NCBI GenBank assembly: GCA_009700815.1
Contig: WLLG01000001.1
Coordinates: 1 to 38,840, forward strand
Origin: Actinomycetota bacterium
Lineage (GTDB): Bacteria; Actinomycetota; Acidimicrobiia; Acidimicrobiales; Microtrichaceae
DNA: 38,840 nt
Direction of reading: 5' to 3'
Shown here: piece by piece, positions 25,632 to 32,711 of the stretch
Position numbering within the stretch: position 1 is the stretch's first letter
How the letters are laid out: the number at the start of each line of letters is the position of its first letter
Position numbers and translations under genes: made by a program
The notes under the pieces: generated by a model
Told to the model about the DNA's origin: nothing
What the model saw: only the letters and a program-made list of their open reading frames with translations
Database searches by the model: none

Positions 25632-26253
25632 CGGCAGAATCAGCCCCAGCGGAATCTGTCGCTACACCTGTCTGATCATCTGTCTGATCATCTGTCTCAT
25701 CATCTGTAGAAGCAGCTGCAGCTGTGTCCTCCTCGACCGGTGCACGTATGCCGATCAGGACTAGGCCGATACCACCCACGACGATTGCGGCATCGGCAAT
25801 ATTGAAGATTGGCCACCATTGCAGGTCGATGAAGTCAACAACTGCGCCGGACATAAATCCGGTGCCAAAGTTCGGCGCTTCTCCGACGCGGCTCATACGG
25901 TCAATCACATTGCCAACAGCACCGCCCACCACAATGCCAATGAATACCAGTTGCAGGATCGATGTGGACTTTCTGGCAATGAAGATCAGAACTCCAGCAA
26001 CAACCAGTGCAACGAGGCCGATGAGTGGGCCTTTGCCTGCACCCTTCGAAAATGCCATTCCTGTATTGAATGCCAGGTTGAATCGCAGTGAGAACAGCAC
26101 ATCCACCATCTCTCCAGAACTCAAGCGCCGCAACGCCCAAACCTTGGAAAGTTGGTCAAGTAATACTACCGATATGGTGGCGAGGCCGACTGCGCCCCAG
26201 CGCTGAAGGGCAGTGATCTTGGGGGGATGTGATGTCAATGGAACAGATTCCAT
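25624..26253 (-). CDS. lspA: Lipoprotein signal peptidase II (LspA) with acidic C-terminal tail
   Basis: This 209-aa membrane aspartyl protease cleaves prolipoprotein signal peptides. Four helices are visible; the catalytic aspartates are Asp118 in GNVIDR and Asp154 in FNIADAA. The ATG at 26253 was chosen because GAGGGG lies 5 nt upstream; a longer reading to 26436 would run antiparallel to nothing conserved and overlap the TraR gene. Residues 172-209 form a cytoplasmic acidic tail (EEDTAAAASTDDETDDQTDDQTG), partly built from 12-bp repeats and absent from typical LspA. The gene follows the TraR gene by 10 bp and overlaps rluD by 8 bp. Confidence 0.94.
   Translation of the reverse strand: MESVPLTSHPPKITALQRWGAVGLATISVVLLDQLSKVWALRRLSSGEMVDVLFSLRFNLAFNTGMAFSKGAGKGPLIGLVALVVAGVLIFIARKSTSILQLVFIGIVVGGAVGNVIDRMSRVGEAPNFGTGFMSGAVVDFIDLQWWPIFNIADAAIVVGGIGLVLIGIRAPVEEDTAAAASTDDETDDQTDDQTGVATDSAGADSADG
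25669..25704 (-). repeat. Three 12-bp repeats in the LspA tail
   Basis: Three in-frame units TGTCTGATCATC (25669-25680, 25681-25692, 25693-25704, the third with one change). They encode the repeated Asp-Asp-Gln/Glu-Thr of the LspA C-terminal tail. Confidence 0.92.
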
Positions 26254-26263
26254 TAGCCCCTCA

Positions 26264-27040
26264 TCAGCGGAAACTACGAGTCTTGAATTCCACGCGCTCT
26301 CGTGCATACGGGATTGCTTTGAGTCGGTCCCGTGGAATGGCGAGCCCTGAGTATTCGCAGATTCCGTAGGTTCCCTTCTTGACTCGCTCAAGTGCGTCGT
26401 CGATCTCTTCCACCACGTGCATAGCCGATGCTGCACGAGTCAGGTCGAAGTCGCGCTCCACAGCTAGGGTGTCGCCCTCGCCAGACTCGTCGTCGAACTG
26501 CACGTCACCGGGTTCGCGATCACGTGCGAGTGCATCGGCTTCGGCAGTTAGTGCTTGGGCCTGTGATAGCAGGGTCGCTCGTTGTTCGTTGAGTAGAGCA
26601 ACTTGTGAGTCGAGGAACTTCTTGTCAAGAGGTTTCGGAGCAGGCACCTTTTTAGGCACGTCTTTTTTCGGTGGTACAACGTTCTTTGCTTGCACGTCTT
26701 TTTTCGGTGGTGCAGCTTTTTTGCCCGGGGGGGTCTTTTCCACTGGTACTGCTTTCTTAGGAGGGGTGCTCTGTTTAGCAGGTGCAGCCTTCTTCGCTGG
26801 TACAGCTTTCTTTACCGGCGCAGCCTTCTTTACCGGCGCAGCCTTCTTTACCGGCGCAGCCTTCTTTACCGGCGCAGCCTTCTTCGCTGGTACAGCCTTC
26901 TTCGCTGGCGCAGCTTTCTTTACCGGCGCAGCCTTCTTAGCTGGTACAGCCTTCTTCGCTGGTAGAGCCTTCTTCGCTGGCGCAGCTTTCTTTACCGGCG
27001 CAGCCTTGCTGGGTGTTGCTGCAGAACGCTTCACAGGCAT
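26264..27040 (-). CDS. TraR/DksA-like protein with Lys/Ala/Pro-rich N-terminal repeats
   Basis: This 258-aa protein has two parts. Residues 1-140 consist of about twenty near-identical five-residue units of the type KKAAP, giving a highly basic, disordered tail. Residues 145-258 match the TraR/DksA family of RNA-polymerase secondary-channel proteins: a helical hairpin (SQVALLNEQRATLLSQAQAL and following), then KKGTYGICEYSGLAIP. The normal zinc finger CxxC-x17-CxxC is degraded: only Cys228 remains, with Ser231, Arg249 and Phe252 in the other positions. A GAGGAG ribosome site precedes the ATG by 10 nt. The gene lies between divIVA and lspA, a position shared with Streptomyces DksA-like genes. 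Confidence 0.85.
   Translation of the reverse strand: MPVKRSAATPSKAAPVKKAAPAKKALPAKKAVPAKKAAPVKKAAPAKKAVPAKKAAPVKKAAPVKKAAPVKKAAPVKKAVPAKKAAPAKQSTPPKKAVPVEKTPPGKKAAPPKKDVQAKNVVPPKKDVPKKVPAPKPLDKKFLDSQVALLNEQRATLLSQAQALTAEADALARDREPGDVQFDDESGEGDTLAVERDFDLTRAASAMHVVEEIDDALERVKKGTYGICEYSGLAIPRDRLKAIPYARERVEFKTRSFR
26786..27005 (-). repeat. 15-bp repeat array encoding KKAAP units
   Basis: A long run of 15-bp in-frame units such as TTCTTTACCGGCGCA/GCC, several perfectly identical neighbours at about 26810-26880, encoding the KKAAPV and KKAVPA repeats of the TraR/DksA-like protein. Copy identity suggests recent expansion. Confidence 0.9.
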
Positions 27041-27155
27041 GTGTTCAGTCTCCTCAGCTATTCGGGGAACGAGTGTTCACACGGTCGAATAGTGCGAGCA
27101 GACTAGCCGGGCAGCCGCACTTCGTCATCCAGAATTGCATTTACCTTGTAAAAAG

Positions 27156-28643
27156 TCAGCGACGCCAACCGAACCTTCGGGCTTTTGAATCGCTGTTTCC
27201 TTCAAAAAATGCAGTCATCGCTTCATCGCCAGCAGTTTCTGGGCCGGCGACGCCAGTGTCATTCACTGCATCGTCGAGCTCTTGCATAAAGCGATCCTTG
27301 GGCTGATCCGCACTACTCACTGCGTCCACTGCCTGCGTTGGACGACTGTCAGTCAGCTCTTCCTCTGACTCCCAAGCAAGAGATACCTCCGGAATCTGCT
27401 CGTCCAGAGGAGTGTCAGTCACTTTGGTCTCGGCATCAAGCAGGGAAACTGACGCCTGCATTGGGACTGCGCCAACGGTTGAAGTAGCGGCAGTCGTAGA
27501 AATTGAATCGCTAGATCGCATTGAGTCTTCCGTTTGGGACGGCAAGTCAGACTCGATTCGGGACCAACTCCCCGGCCCCCAGGTGTCTGCAGCGCCATCG
27601 CCACTAGTTGAGGTATCGGAACCGGCTGTCAGGTCTAGGTACTCATCTGAAGCGGAGGAGTCAGCAAATGGCTGCGCACCCCCCTGACTCGAAGCAGAAT
27701 CCGGTGTTCCAGAATCACGAGTGCTGAAATCTGCTGGCGCAGAATCCGAAACCTCCTCCTCTACACCTTCGAGATACTGCTCAGCGGCCGTATCTACAGC
27801 GGTTGGTTCTGCACCTGAGAGTGGATCGGACTCGAGCAATCCCTCTGTCTCTGAGGGGGTACCTGCTGAACTCTCTGCTGCAGTGAGGACCTCGTCTGCG
27901 GGGATCGACAAACCAGGACGCTGACCAAGCTTTGCGGGATCAGTTGCGAGAGAGGAGAGTTCCTCTGCAGTTCGAGAGAGTTCTGACCGGTAGCCGTCAA
28001 GACGGGCCTCGAGTTGGGTCATCACATCTTCAAGCTGTGCTCTGCGAGACTCCAGAGCGCTCACCTCTGCAATCATCTCGGCCCGGCGTGATGCGTACTC
28101 CTCTTCAGCTTTCACCCGAGCAGCTCGAACCATCTCCTCAGCTTGGGCTGTGGACTCTGCCTGCTGACGTTCGGCCTTGGATGAGGCATCCTCAAGCAGA
28201 GACTGCGCTTGACCACGGGCTTCATTGACAGTGGCCTCTGCCGTGCGGTGCGCCATCAACAGGGTCTTGGCAGCCTGCTCAACTTCTTGGTCCTCATTGG
28301 CACGAGCCATCGAGGAGGAGGCAGCATCACGAGCTACGGCATCAGTAGCTGTGGCTTGAGCCTCGGCGGCCTGCTGTTGCGCCGCCCTAGCAGCACGCTC
28401 CGCACGCTGTACTCGCTCTGTTGCTTCAGCAAGAACGGTATCGGCTTGGGCGAGTCTGGCTTCGGCTGCAGCAGCACGTTCTTCTGCGGCTGCAGCAAGC
28501 TGAGTGGTGTGGTTAAAGCGAGCCAGCATCTGAGCAAACTCAGTCCCGGTTTCCTCAAGAAATCTCTCAACCTGATCAACGTTGTACCCTCCGCGCTTCT
28601 CGTCGAAGGTTACTTTTTCAAAGGTTTCCGGAGTCAGATCCAT
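27156..28643 (-). CDS. divIVA: DivIVA/Wag31 polar growth protein with long acidic tail
   Basis: This 495-aa protein starts with the DivIVA membrane-binding domain (MDLTPETFEKVTFDEKRGGY then VDQVERFLEE). A long Ala/Glu/Arg-rich coiled coil follows to about residue 255. Residues 255-480 are an acidic, Ser/Thr/Asp-rich region, and the end is KARRFGWRR. Wag31 is about 260 aa, so this protein is nearly twice as long. It would mark curved membranes and direct wall growth or division. The ATG at 28643 sits 7 nt after TAATCT, indicating a leaderless mRNA; an upstream in-frame start at 28748 would overlap yggT and lacks homology. Confidence 0.92.
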   Translation of the reverse strand: MDLTPETFEKVTFDEKRGGYNVDQVERFLEETGTEFAQMLARFNHTTQLAAAAEERAAAAEARLAQADTVLAEATERVQRAERAARAAQQQAAEAQATATDAVARDAASSSMARANEDQEVEQAAKTLLMAHRTAEATVNEARGQAQSLLEDASSKAERQQAESTAQAEEMVRAARVKAEEEYASRRAEMIAEVSALESRRAQLEDVMTQLEARLDGYRSELSRTAEELSSLATDPAKLGQRPGLSIPADEVLTAAESSAGTPSETEGLLESDPLSGAEPTAVDTAAEQYLEGVEEEVSDSAPADFSTRDSGTPDSASSQGGAQPFADSSASDEYLDLTAGSDTSTSGDGAADTWGPGSWSRIESDLPSQTEDSMRSSDSISTTAATSTVGAVPMQASVSLLDAETKVTDTPLDEQIPEVSLAWESEEELTDSRPTQAVDAVSSADQPKDRFMQELDDAVNDTGVAGPETAGDEAMTAFFEGNSDSKARRFGWRR

Positions 28644-28650
28644 ACCCAAT

Positions 28651-28656
28651 AGATTA
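28651..28656 (-). promoter_or_regulatory. Predicted -10 of divIVA (leaderless)
   Basis: TAATCT on the minus strand, seven bases (ATTGGGT) before the ATG at 28643. It would give divIVA its own promoter within the cluster, in the 61-bp gap after yggT. Confidence 0.5.
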
Positions 28657-28704
28657 GCCCGCCAACTGCTTGGGGTTGGGCAATGCGCATCCCGGCGAAA
28701 TTTG

Positions 28705-28953
28705 TTAGCAAAGGAGGCTTCGCAGGACAGTGATCCCCAGCAAGACAATCAGCGGAGATAGGTCAAGTGCCGCCGCACCCAAGCGGACTGGAGGGATGAC
28801 CCTGCGCAGAGGACCCATAATCCATTCGGTCGCAGTGATGACCAGATTCTGGATCTGATCTATGACCCCACCAGTTGGAGGAAACCAACTCAAGATCACC
28901 CGAGCGAAGATCAGAATCATAAACAGTTGAAGGGCAATACAAATCAGAAACAC
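28705..28953 (-). CDS. yggT: YggT family membrane protein
   Basis: This 82-aa protein has two hydrophobic helices (about residues 3-20 and 60-80) around a GPLRRVIPPVR loop, which is the YggT repeat. It is an integral membrane protein of the division cluster; its role is not fixed, with osmotic tolerance or division placement proposed in other bacteria. Length is normal for actinobacterial YggT. The start is a GTG about 11 nt after a GAGG motif. It lies between sepF and divIVA, a strongly conserved position. Confidence 0.87.
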   Translation of the reverse strand: MFLICIALQLFMILIFARVILSWFPPTGGVIDQIQNLVITATEWIMGPLRRVIPPVRLGAAALDLSPLIVLLGITVLRSLLC

Positions 28954-28993
28954 TAGACGCCGGACCTCACAAAAGTATCTCCCACAAGTCCGC

Positions 28994-29049
28994 TTTCACT
29001 GCTCCGCTTGAACAGCACTGATTTCACTGCTCCGATTTCACTGATACGA
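28994..29049. repeat. 14-bp tandem units between sepF and yggT
   Basis: Four 14-bp units (28994-29007, 29008-29021, 29022-29035, 29036-29049) based on TTTCACTGCTCCGA; the second is strongly diverged. They lie within the 135-bp gap between sepF and yggT. The rest of the gap shows no clear structure. Confidence 0.75.
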
Positions 29050-29088
29050 ATCTAGTACCTAGTTGCACCCGGGCTTGGTCAACAGCTT

Positions 29089-29679
29089 TCAGCGATCGCC
29101 GTTTCCAAGGTCGCCGTCTCGCATGCGACGGCGCTCGTCATCGGATACCTCTGCACCATGCGGGGTCAGCAAGAAGATTTGGTCCGAGACTCGTTCCATA
29201 TCGCCTTCTAGGCCGTAACACAGCCCACTAGCAAAATCGATAAGCCGGCGAGAGAGTTCCTTGTCTACGCCCTGCAGGTTCATAATCACTGGCTGATCAC
29301 GCTTGAAGGTGTCGGCTACCTGCTGCACATCGTTAAACCCGGTGGGTGAGACAATCTGCGGCTTGGCCGAGCTTGGCAAGGGCCGAACAACTCCGCGGAT
29401 CGACGACGGGTCAGTCGAGGCCGACGTGATCACTCGCACTCCCCCCTCGCCCTCTTCCCAGTCTTCTTTCGTGCGCGGTTGATTGGGCACCGCCCGAACA
29501 GCACCTCGGCCTTGAGAGGAGGAGCGAGCCGGCTGACGCTCTGGCTCAACAAAGTCATCCTCTTCGTACTCTGCGTCCTCGTACTCATCCTCGGACCCAG
29601 GATCGCCGTACTCATCCTCGTAATAGGGATCGTTCCCAAGTCCGAGCCAAGTCTTGGTATTTTTCATCCAGTTCGACAT
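29089..29679 (-). CDS. sepF: Cell division protein SepF
   Basis: This 196-aa protein begins with an amphipathic membrane-binding segment (MSNWMKNTKTWLGLG), followed by a long acidic linker (about residues 15-50, rich in Asp, Glu and Tyr) and the SepF fold (about 100-180: PTGFNDVQQVADTFKRDQPV, VIMNLQGV, RRLIDFASGLCYGLEG, IFLLTPHGAEV). SepF anchors FtsZ to the membrane and replaces FtsA in actinobacteria. The second ATG (29679) is preferred because GAGGAG lies 7 nt before it but only 1 nt before the first (29685). Confidence 0.94.
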   Translation of the reverse strand: MSNWMKNTKTWLGLGNDPYYEDEYGDPGSEDEYEDAEYEEDDFVEPERQPARSSSQGRGAVRAVPNQPRTKEDWEEGEGGVRVITSASTDPSSIRGVVRPLPSSAKPQIVSPTGFNDVQQVADTFKRDQPVIMNLQGVDKELSRRLIDFASGLCYGLEGDMERVSDQIFLLTPHGAEVSDDERRRMRDGDLGNGDR

Positions 29680-29714
29680 CGTCATTCTCCTCGTCAGCGA
29701 GTCTAGTTGTGGGT

Positions 29715-29778
29715 GAGTGGTTCAGTGCTTGAGTGGTTCAGTGCTTGATTGGTTACGTGCGTGAGTAGTTGATCAGGT
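29715..29778. repeat. 16-bp tandem array between yggS and sepF
   Basis: Two perfect copies of GAGTGGTTCAGTGCTT (29715-29730, 29731-29746) followed by two diverged copies (29747-29762, 29763-29778), the last touching the yggS stop codon. The array fills most of the 92-bp gap. Confidence 0.85.
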
Positions 29779-30485
29779 CAGCCAGCGGAGTCAGGGTGCC
29801 GACTCATTCGTGGGCCAAGTAGCGAAGATCCTACTCTGACCATGGTCGAACCTTCAGAAACTGCAACTTCTAAATCATTGCTCATACCCATTGAGCGTTC
29901 GGGCAAGGCCAACTCGTCAGCCAACGCCGCCAAGCTGCGGAACCCGGATCGCGATTCCTCGGGCGGGCCCGGCACTCCCACGCCCATCAATCCACGCACA
30001 TCAAGACCCATATCCAAGCAGTTCCTCACTAGCTCAGCCGCATGGGATGGTGCGACCCCAGATCGACCCGAGATGCCCGCTAAGTCGAGTTGAACCAGCA
30101 CCTGAGCACCGGGCGCTCGAGCAGCAATTTCTCGAGCTAGTGACAGCCGGTCCACGCTCTGCCAGAGTGACACAATGCCAGCCAAGCTGCGGACCTTGTT
30201 GGATTGCAGCCCGCCGATAAAGTGCCACCTAGGACTACTGACCGAGCCGCTCGCTGCCGCCCCCAGCACAGCTGCTCCCGCCAGCAACTCCTGCGCATAG
30301 TTTTCGCCGAGGTCAGTGAAGCCAGCGGCGAACGCTGCAGCTTTAACCGCAAGGTCATGCCCCTTACTGACGCAGAGAATCTTGACATCGCGATCAGTGC
30401 AGTTTGCGATACGGACCTGAATCTGGGCAGCCCGAGCGATTATCTGCCGGACCAGCTCATCATGATCCTGCTCGGGCGAAGTCAC
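29778..30485 (-). CDS. yggS: YggS family PLP-binding protein (PLP homeostasis)
   Basis: This 235-aa protein is the PLPBP/YggS type, a single TIM-barrel domain that binds pyridoxal phosphate and helps control its free pool. The PLP lysine lies in LCVSKGHD (about residue 40). Other markers are DLGENYAQE, WHFIGGLQSNKV, SMGMSNDLEVAVSEGSTMVRVG. It starts at a GTG that overlaps the pgeF stop (GTGA), so translation is coupled. Position between pgeF and sepF is conserved in actinobacterial division clusters. Confidence 0.94.
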   Translation of the reverse strand: MTSPEQDHDELVRQIIARAAQIQVRIANCTDRDVKILCVSKGHDLAVKAAAFAAGFTDLGENYAQELLAGAAVLGAAASGSVSSPRWHFIGGLQSNKVRSLAGIVSLWQSVDRLSLAREIAARAPGAQVLVQLDLAGISGRSGVAPSHAAELVRNCLDMGLDVRGLMGVGVPGPPEESRSGFRSLAALADELALPERSMGMSNDLEVAVSEGSTMVRVGSSLLGPRMSRHPDSAG

Positions 30486-31321
30486 CAGCGAACACCTGCC
30501 GCTTCAAGTGTGCTGTTCGCTGTCATCCAGATTGCCGAGGTTTGCCGCCCCGAGTCTTGGCGCGCTCGCCAAGAGAAGAATCCCGGGTCTGTTGCCGTGC
30601 ACGGAATACTGTGCGAACCCTGGTACACAGCTGGCGTTTCACTCAGCGCAGCGCGCACTGATGCACGCAAATCCAGCGCAGGCGCTCCGGAGTCTGTGCG
30701 GCCGCGCAGGGACTCGCCGTAGCGATCAACCAACGCCGCCAACTCGATCTCTCCGAACTCGTAGGCCGCCGGAGATATACACGGTCCAAGTTCCCAGACC
30801 ACGCTCTGTGCTCCCAGACTGACCAGCGCCTCAACTGTGGATTGCAAAATTCCTGCAGCAACCCCGCGCCACCCTGCATGGGCTGCCCCCACTGCAACTA
30901 CGCAGTTCTCGTCACTGCGAGCAGATGTTTTTTGTTCAGAAAATCCAGCAAAAAGAACTCCGGCGCAATCAGCGGTTTGTACGCAGAGCACGGCGTCCGA
31001 AACCGCAGTCACCGCCGCATCAGCTTCTGCACCGGCAAACTCCCCCGGATGCTCCACCACAACCACACGCCCACCATGAACTTGTCTGAGCCAAGTCCAA
31101 GGAGCCGGAGCAATACTGGCCCTACGCTGACGAAGGGAATCGGCTGCACCAAGTTGGTCCTGCTCCGCTTGGGCCAGACCAGATTCCGACAGTGCAGGTT
31201 GGGCCGGAAAGGTCTGAGGGTGCGCTAGCGCAGGAACAGCAAAGTCCCCCTCAGCGGCAGAGGTAAAGATTGAATAAGCCCGGAGGCAATCCTTCTGGCT
31301 CGGATTCTTGGATCCGTCCAT
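30482..31321 (-). CDS. pgeF: Peptidoglycan editing factor PgeF (YfiH, laccase-like domain)
   Basis: This 279-aa protein carries the YfiH fold. The zinc/active-site residues are visible: His in RQVHGG, Cys in VQTADCAGVLF, and His in VGAAHAGWRG. Family members remove wrongly incorporated residues from peptidoglycan precursors or have purine nucleosidase-type activity. The IFTSAAEGDF segment near residue 18 corresponds to the family N-terminus FTSRxGGVS but has lost the Gly-rich part. The ATG lies 5 bp after the ftsZ stop. A central insert (about residues 30-65) is Gln/Ala-rich. Confidence 0.9.
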   Translation of the reverse strand: MDGSKNPSQKDCLRAYSIFTSAAEGDFAVPALAHPQTFPAQPALSESGLAQAEQDQLGAADSLRQRRASIAPAPWTWLRQVHGGRVVVVEHPGEFAGAEADAAVTAVSDAVLCVQTADCAGVLFAGFSEQKTSARSDENCVVAVGAAHAGWRGVAAGILQSTVEALVSLGAQSVVWELGPCISPAAYEFGEIELAALVDRYGESLRGRTDSGAPALDLRASVRAALSETPAVYQGSHSIPCTATDPGFFSWRARQDSGRQTSAIWMTANSTLEAAGVRW

Positions 31322-31326
31322 GGTTA

Positions 31327-32436
31327 CTACTTCAAGAATGAGGGAACGTCGAAGTCGTCATCGCCATCAAAGAGCGAATCGTCCTCTGAGTCATCGCCGA
31401 ACACGTCTGCAATGACAGCGCCACGGGAGTCCGAGGATCCCCCAGTCGAGGAAGAGGATTCAGGCTTGCGGCCGCTCTTACTCTCGTCCCAGCGTTCAAA
31501 ACCGGCAGCTACCACTGTGATGCGAACCTCATCACCCATCTCGTCATCTATCACTGCACCAAAGATGATGTTGGCTTCGGGGTGTGCAACCTCATGTATG
31601 ACTGAGGCTGCCTCGTTGACTTCAAACAGCGTCAGATCGGATCCGCCCGAAATGTTCAGCAGAATCCCTCGAGCACCATCAATGGCAGCTTCGAGCAGTG
31701 GGGAGGAGATTGCCTGCCGGGCTGCTTGCAGTGCACGTCCCTCGCCGGTGGAGTAGCCAACCCCCATCAGTGCGCTTCCAGCATCACTCATAATCATTCT
31801 CACGTCGGCAAAGTCAGTGTTAATCAATCCCGGGGTTGTGATGAGATCCGTAATTCCCTGCACACCCTGCAGTAGAACCTCATCGGCCATCTTGAAGGCA
31901 TTGAGCACCGAGGTCTTCTCGTTTGCCACAGTCAGCAAACGATCATTCGGAATGACAATCTGCGTATCGACTTTTTCTTTCAGCAGGCTGATGCCTTGAT
32001 CAGCTTGAACAGAGCGACGTCGACCCTCGAAGATGAATGGCCGGGTGACTACTGCAATGGTCAGTGCACCTTGGGTCTTCGAGATTTCTGCCACCACGGG
32101 AGCAGCCCCCGTGCCAGTGCCGCCGCCTTCGCCAGCAGTCACAAAAACCATGTCTGCACCGCGTAGAACTTCTTCGATCTCGGAGCGATGGTCCTCGGCT
32201 GCTTGCCTGCCAACCTCTGGGTCCGATCCTGCTCCCAGACCTCGTGTTAGCTCGCGGCCGATATCCAACTTGATGTCAGCATCGCTCATCAACAGCGCCT
32301 GAGCATCTGTATTGATTGCGATGAACTCCACGCCCTTCAATCCAGCGTCGATCATCCGGTTGACGGCATTGCAGCCACCACCACCTATGCCCACGACCTT
32401 GATGACTGCGAGATAGTTCTGCGGGTTGTGGGCCAT
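31327..32436 (-). CDS. ftsZ: Cell division protein FtsZ
   Basis: This 369-aa tubulin-like GTPase forms the division ring. The tubulin signature GGGTGTG is at residues 104-110, the T7 loop NTDFAD at 206-211, and the C-terminal peptide DDDFDVPSFLK is the site where SepF and FtsW bind in actinobacteria. The linker between core and tail (about 318-355) is Ser/Asp-rich. The GGAGGAG ribosome site lies 8 nt before the ATG. A 7-bp hairpin sits just upstream of it in the leader, and a promoter is predicted at 32494-32521. Confidence 0.98.
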   Translation of the reverse strand: MAHNPQNYLAVIKVVGIGGGGCNAVNRMIDAGLKGVEFIAINTDAQALLMSDADIKLDIGRELTRGLGAGSDPEVGRQAAEDHRSEIEEVLRGADMVFVTAGEGGGTGTGAAPVVAEISKTQGALTIAVVTRPFIFEGRRRSVQADQGISLLKEKVDTQIVIPNDRLLTVANEKTSVLNAFKMADEVLLQGVQGITDLITTPGLINTDFADVRMIMSDAGSALMGVGYSTGEGRALQAARQAISSPLLEAAIDGARGILLNISGGSDLTLFEVNEAASVIHEVAHPEANIIFGAVIDDEMGDEVRITVVAAGFERWDESKSGRKPESSSSTGGSSDSRGAVIADVFGDDSEDDSLFDGDDDFDVPSFLK

Positions 32437-32456
32437 GAGCGAGGCTCCTCCAGGTA

Positions 32457-32474
32457 CAAGGGAACAGTCCCTTG
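32457..32474 (-). promoter_or_regulatory. Hairpin in the ftsZ 5' leader
   Basis: CAAGGGA pairs with TCCCTTG around a 4-nt loop. It ends 5 nt before the GGAGGAG ribosome-binding site (32445-32451) of ftsZ. It could stabilise the mRNA or affect ribosome access. No known riboswitch is recognised. Confidence 0.5.
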
Positions 32475-32493
32475 GTAGACATTGATGACTATT

Positions 32494-32521
32494 GATATAA
32501 ACAATTCCAAATTACGGACAA
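32494..32521 (-). promoter_or_regulatory. Predicted ftsZ promoter
   Basis: On the minus strand TTGTCC (32521-32516) and TATATC (32499-32494) are separated by 16 bp, a fair match to -35 and -10 elements. Transcription would start near 32487, giving a leader of about 50 nt that contains the hairpin at 32457-32474. Confidence 0.45.
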
Positions 32522-32559
32522 CTAGAAGCTAGACGAGAATGAACTTCGTTCTCTCCCTG

Positions 32560-32665
32560 TAGAGACTCTAAACCTCTAGTTCAGCGCTACTGAAGCTGAA
32601 CGAGTGGCTGCAAGGTAGCTTAGCCATTGGCCTCTAGGCCTTGGTCTGAACCTCCTGCGGAGGTT
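32560..32665. other. ftsQ-ftsZ spacer: dyad and hairpin
   Basis: The 275-bp gap between ftsQ and ftsZ is the longest noncoding stretch in the window. Besides the ftsZ promoter and leader, it holds a perfect 11-bp dyad TAGAGACTCTA (32560-32570) and a 7-bp hairpin AACCTCC-TGC-GGAGGTT (32649-32665) about 47 nt after the ftsQ stop. The hairpin has no T-run, so it is not a standard terminator. Both could be protein-binding or processing sites. Confidence 0.4.
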
Positions 32666-32711
32666 GAGGTTACGGCCAAATCAGTGCGCGGATCAACGGG
32701 CTTCAATTATT

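Noticed and set aside
27073..27082. Small palindrome GTGTTCACAC in the gap between divIVA and the TraR gene
   Set aside because: Ten bases of dyad symmetry are too little to call an operator without a second copy or conservation.
26379..27092. A long open frame on the plus strand opposite the TraR/DksA-like gene
   Set aside because: Its Phe/Ala/Gly repeats are the reverse complement of the Lys/Ala/Pro codon repeats. The minus-strand frame has a ribosome site and a conserved C-terminal domain.
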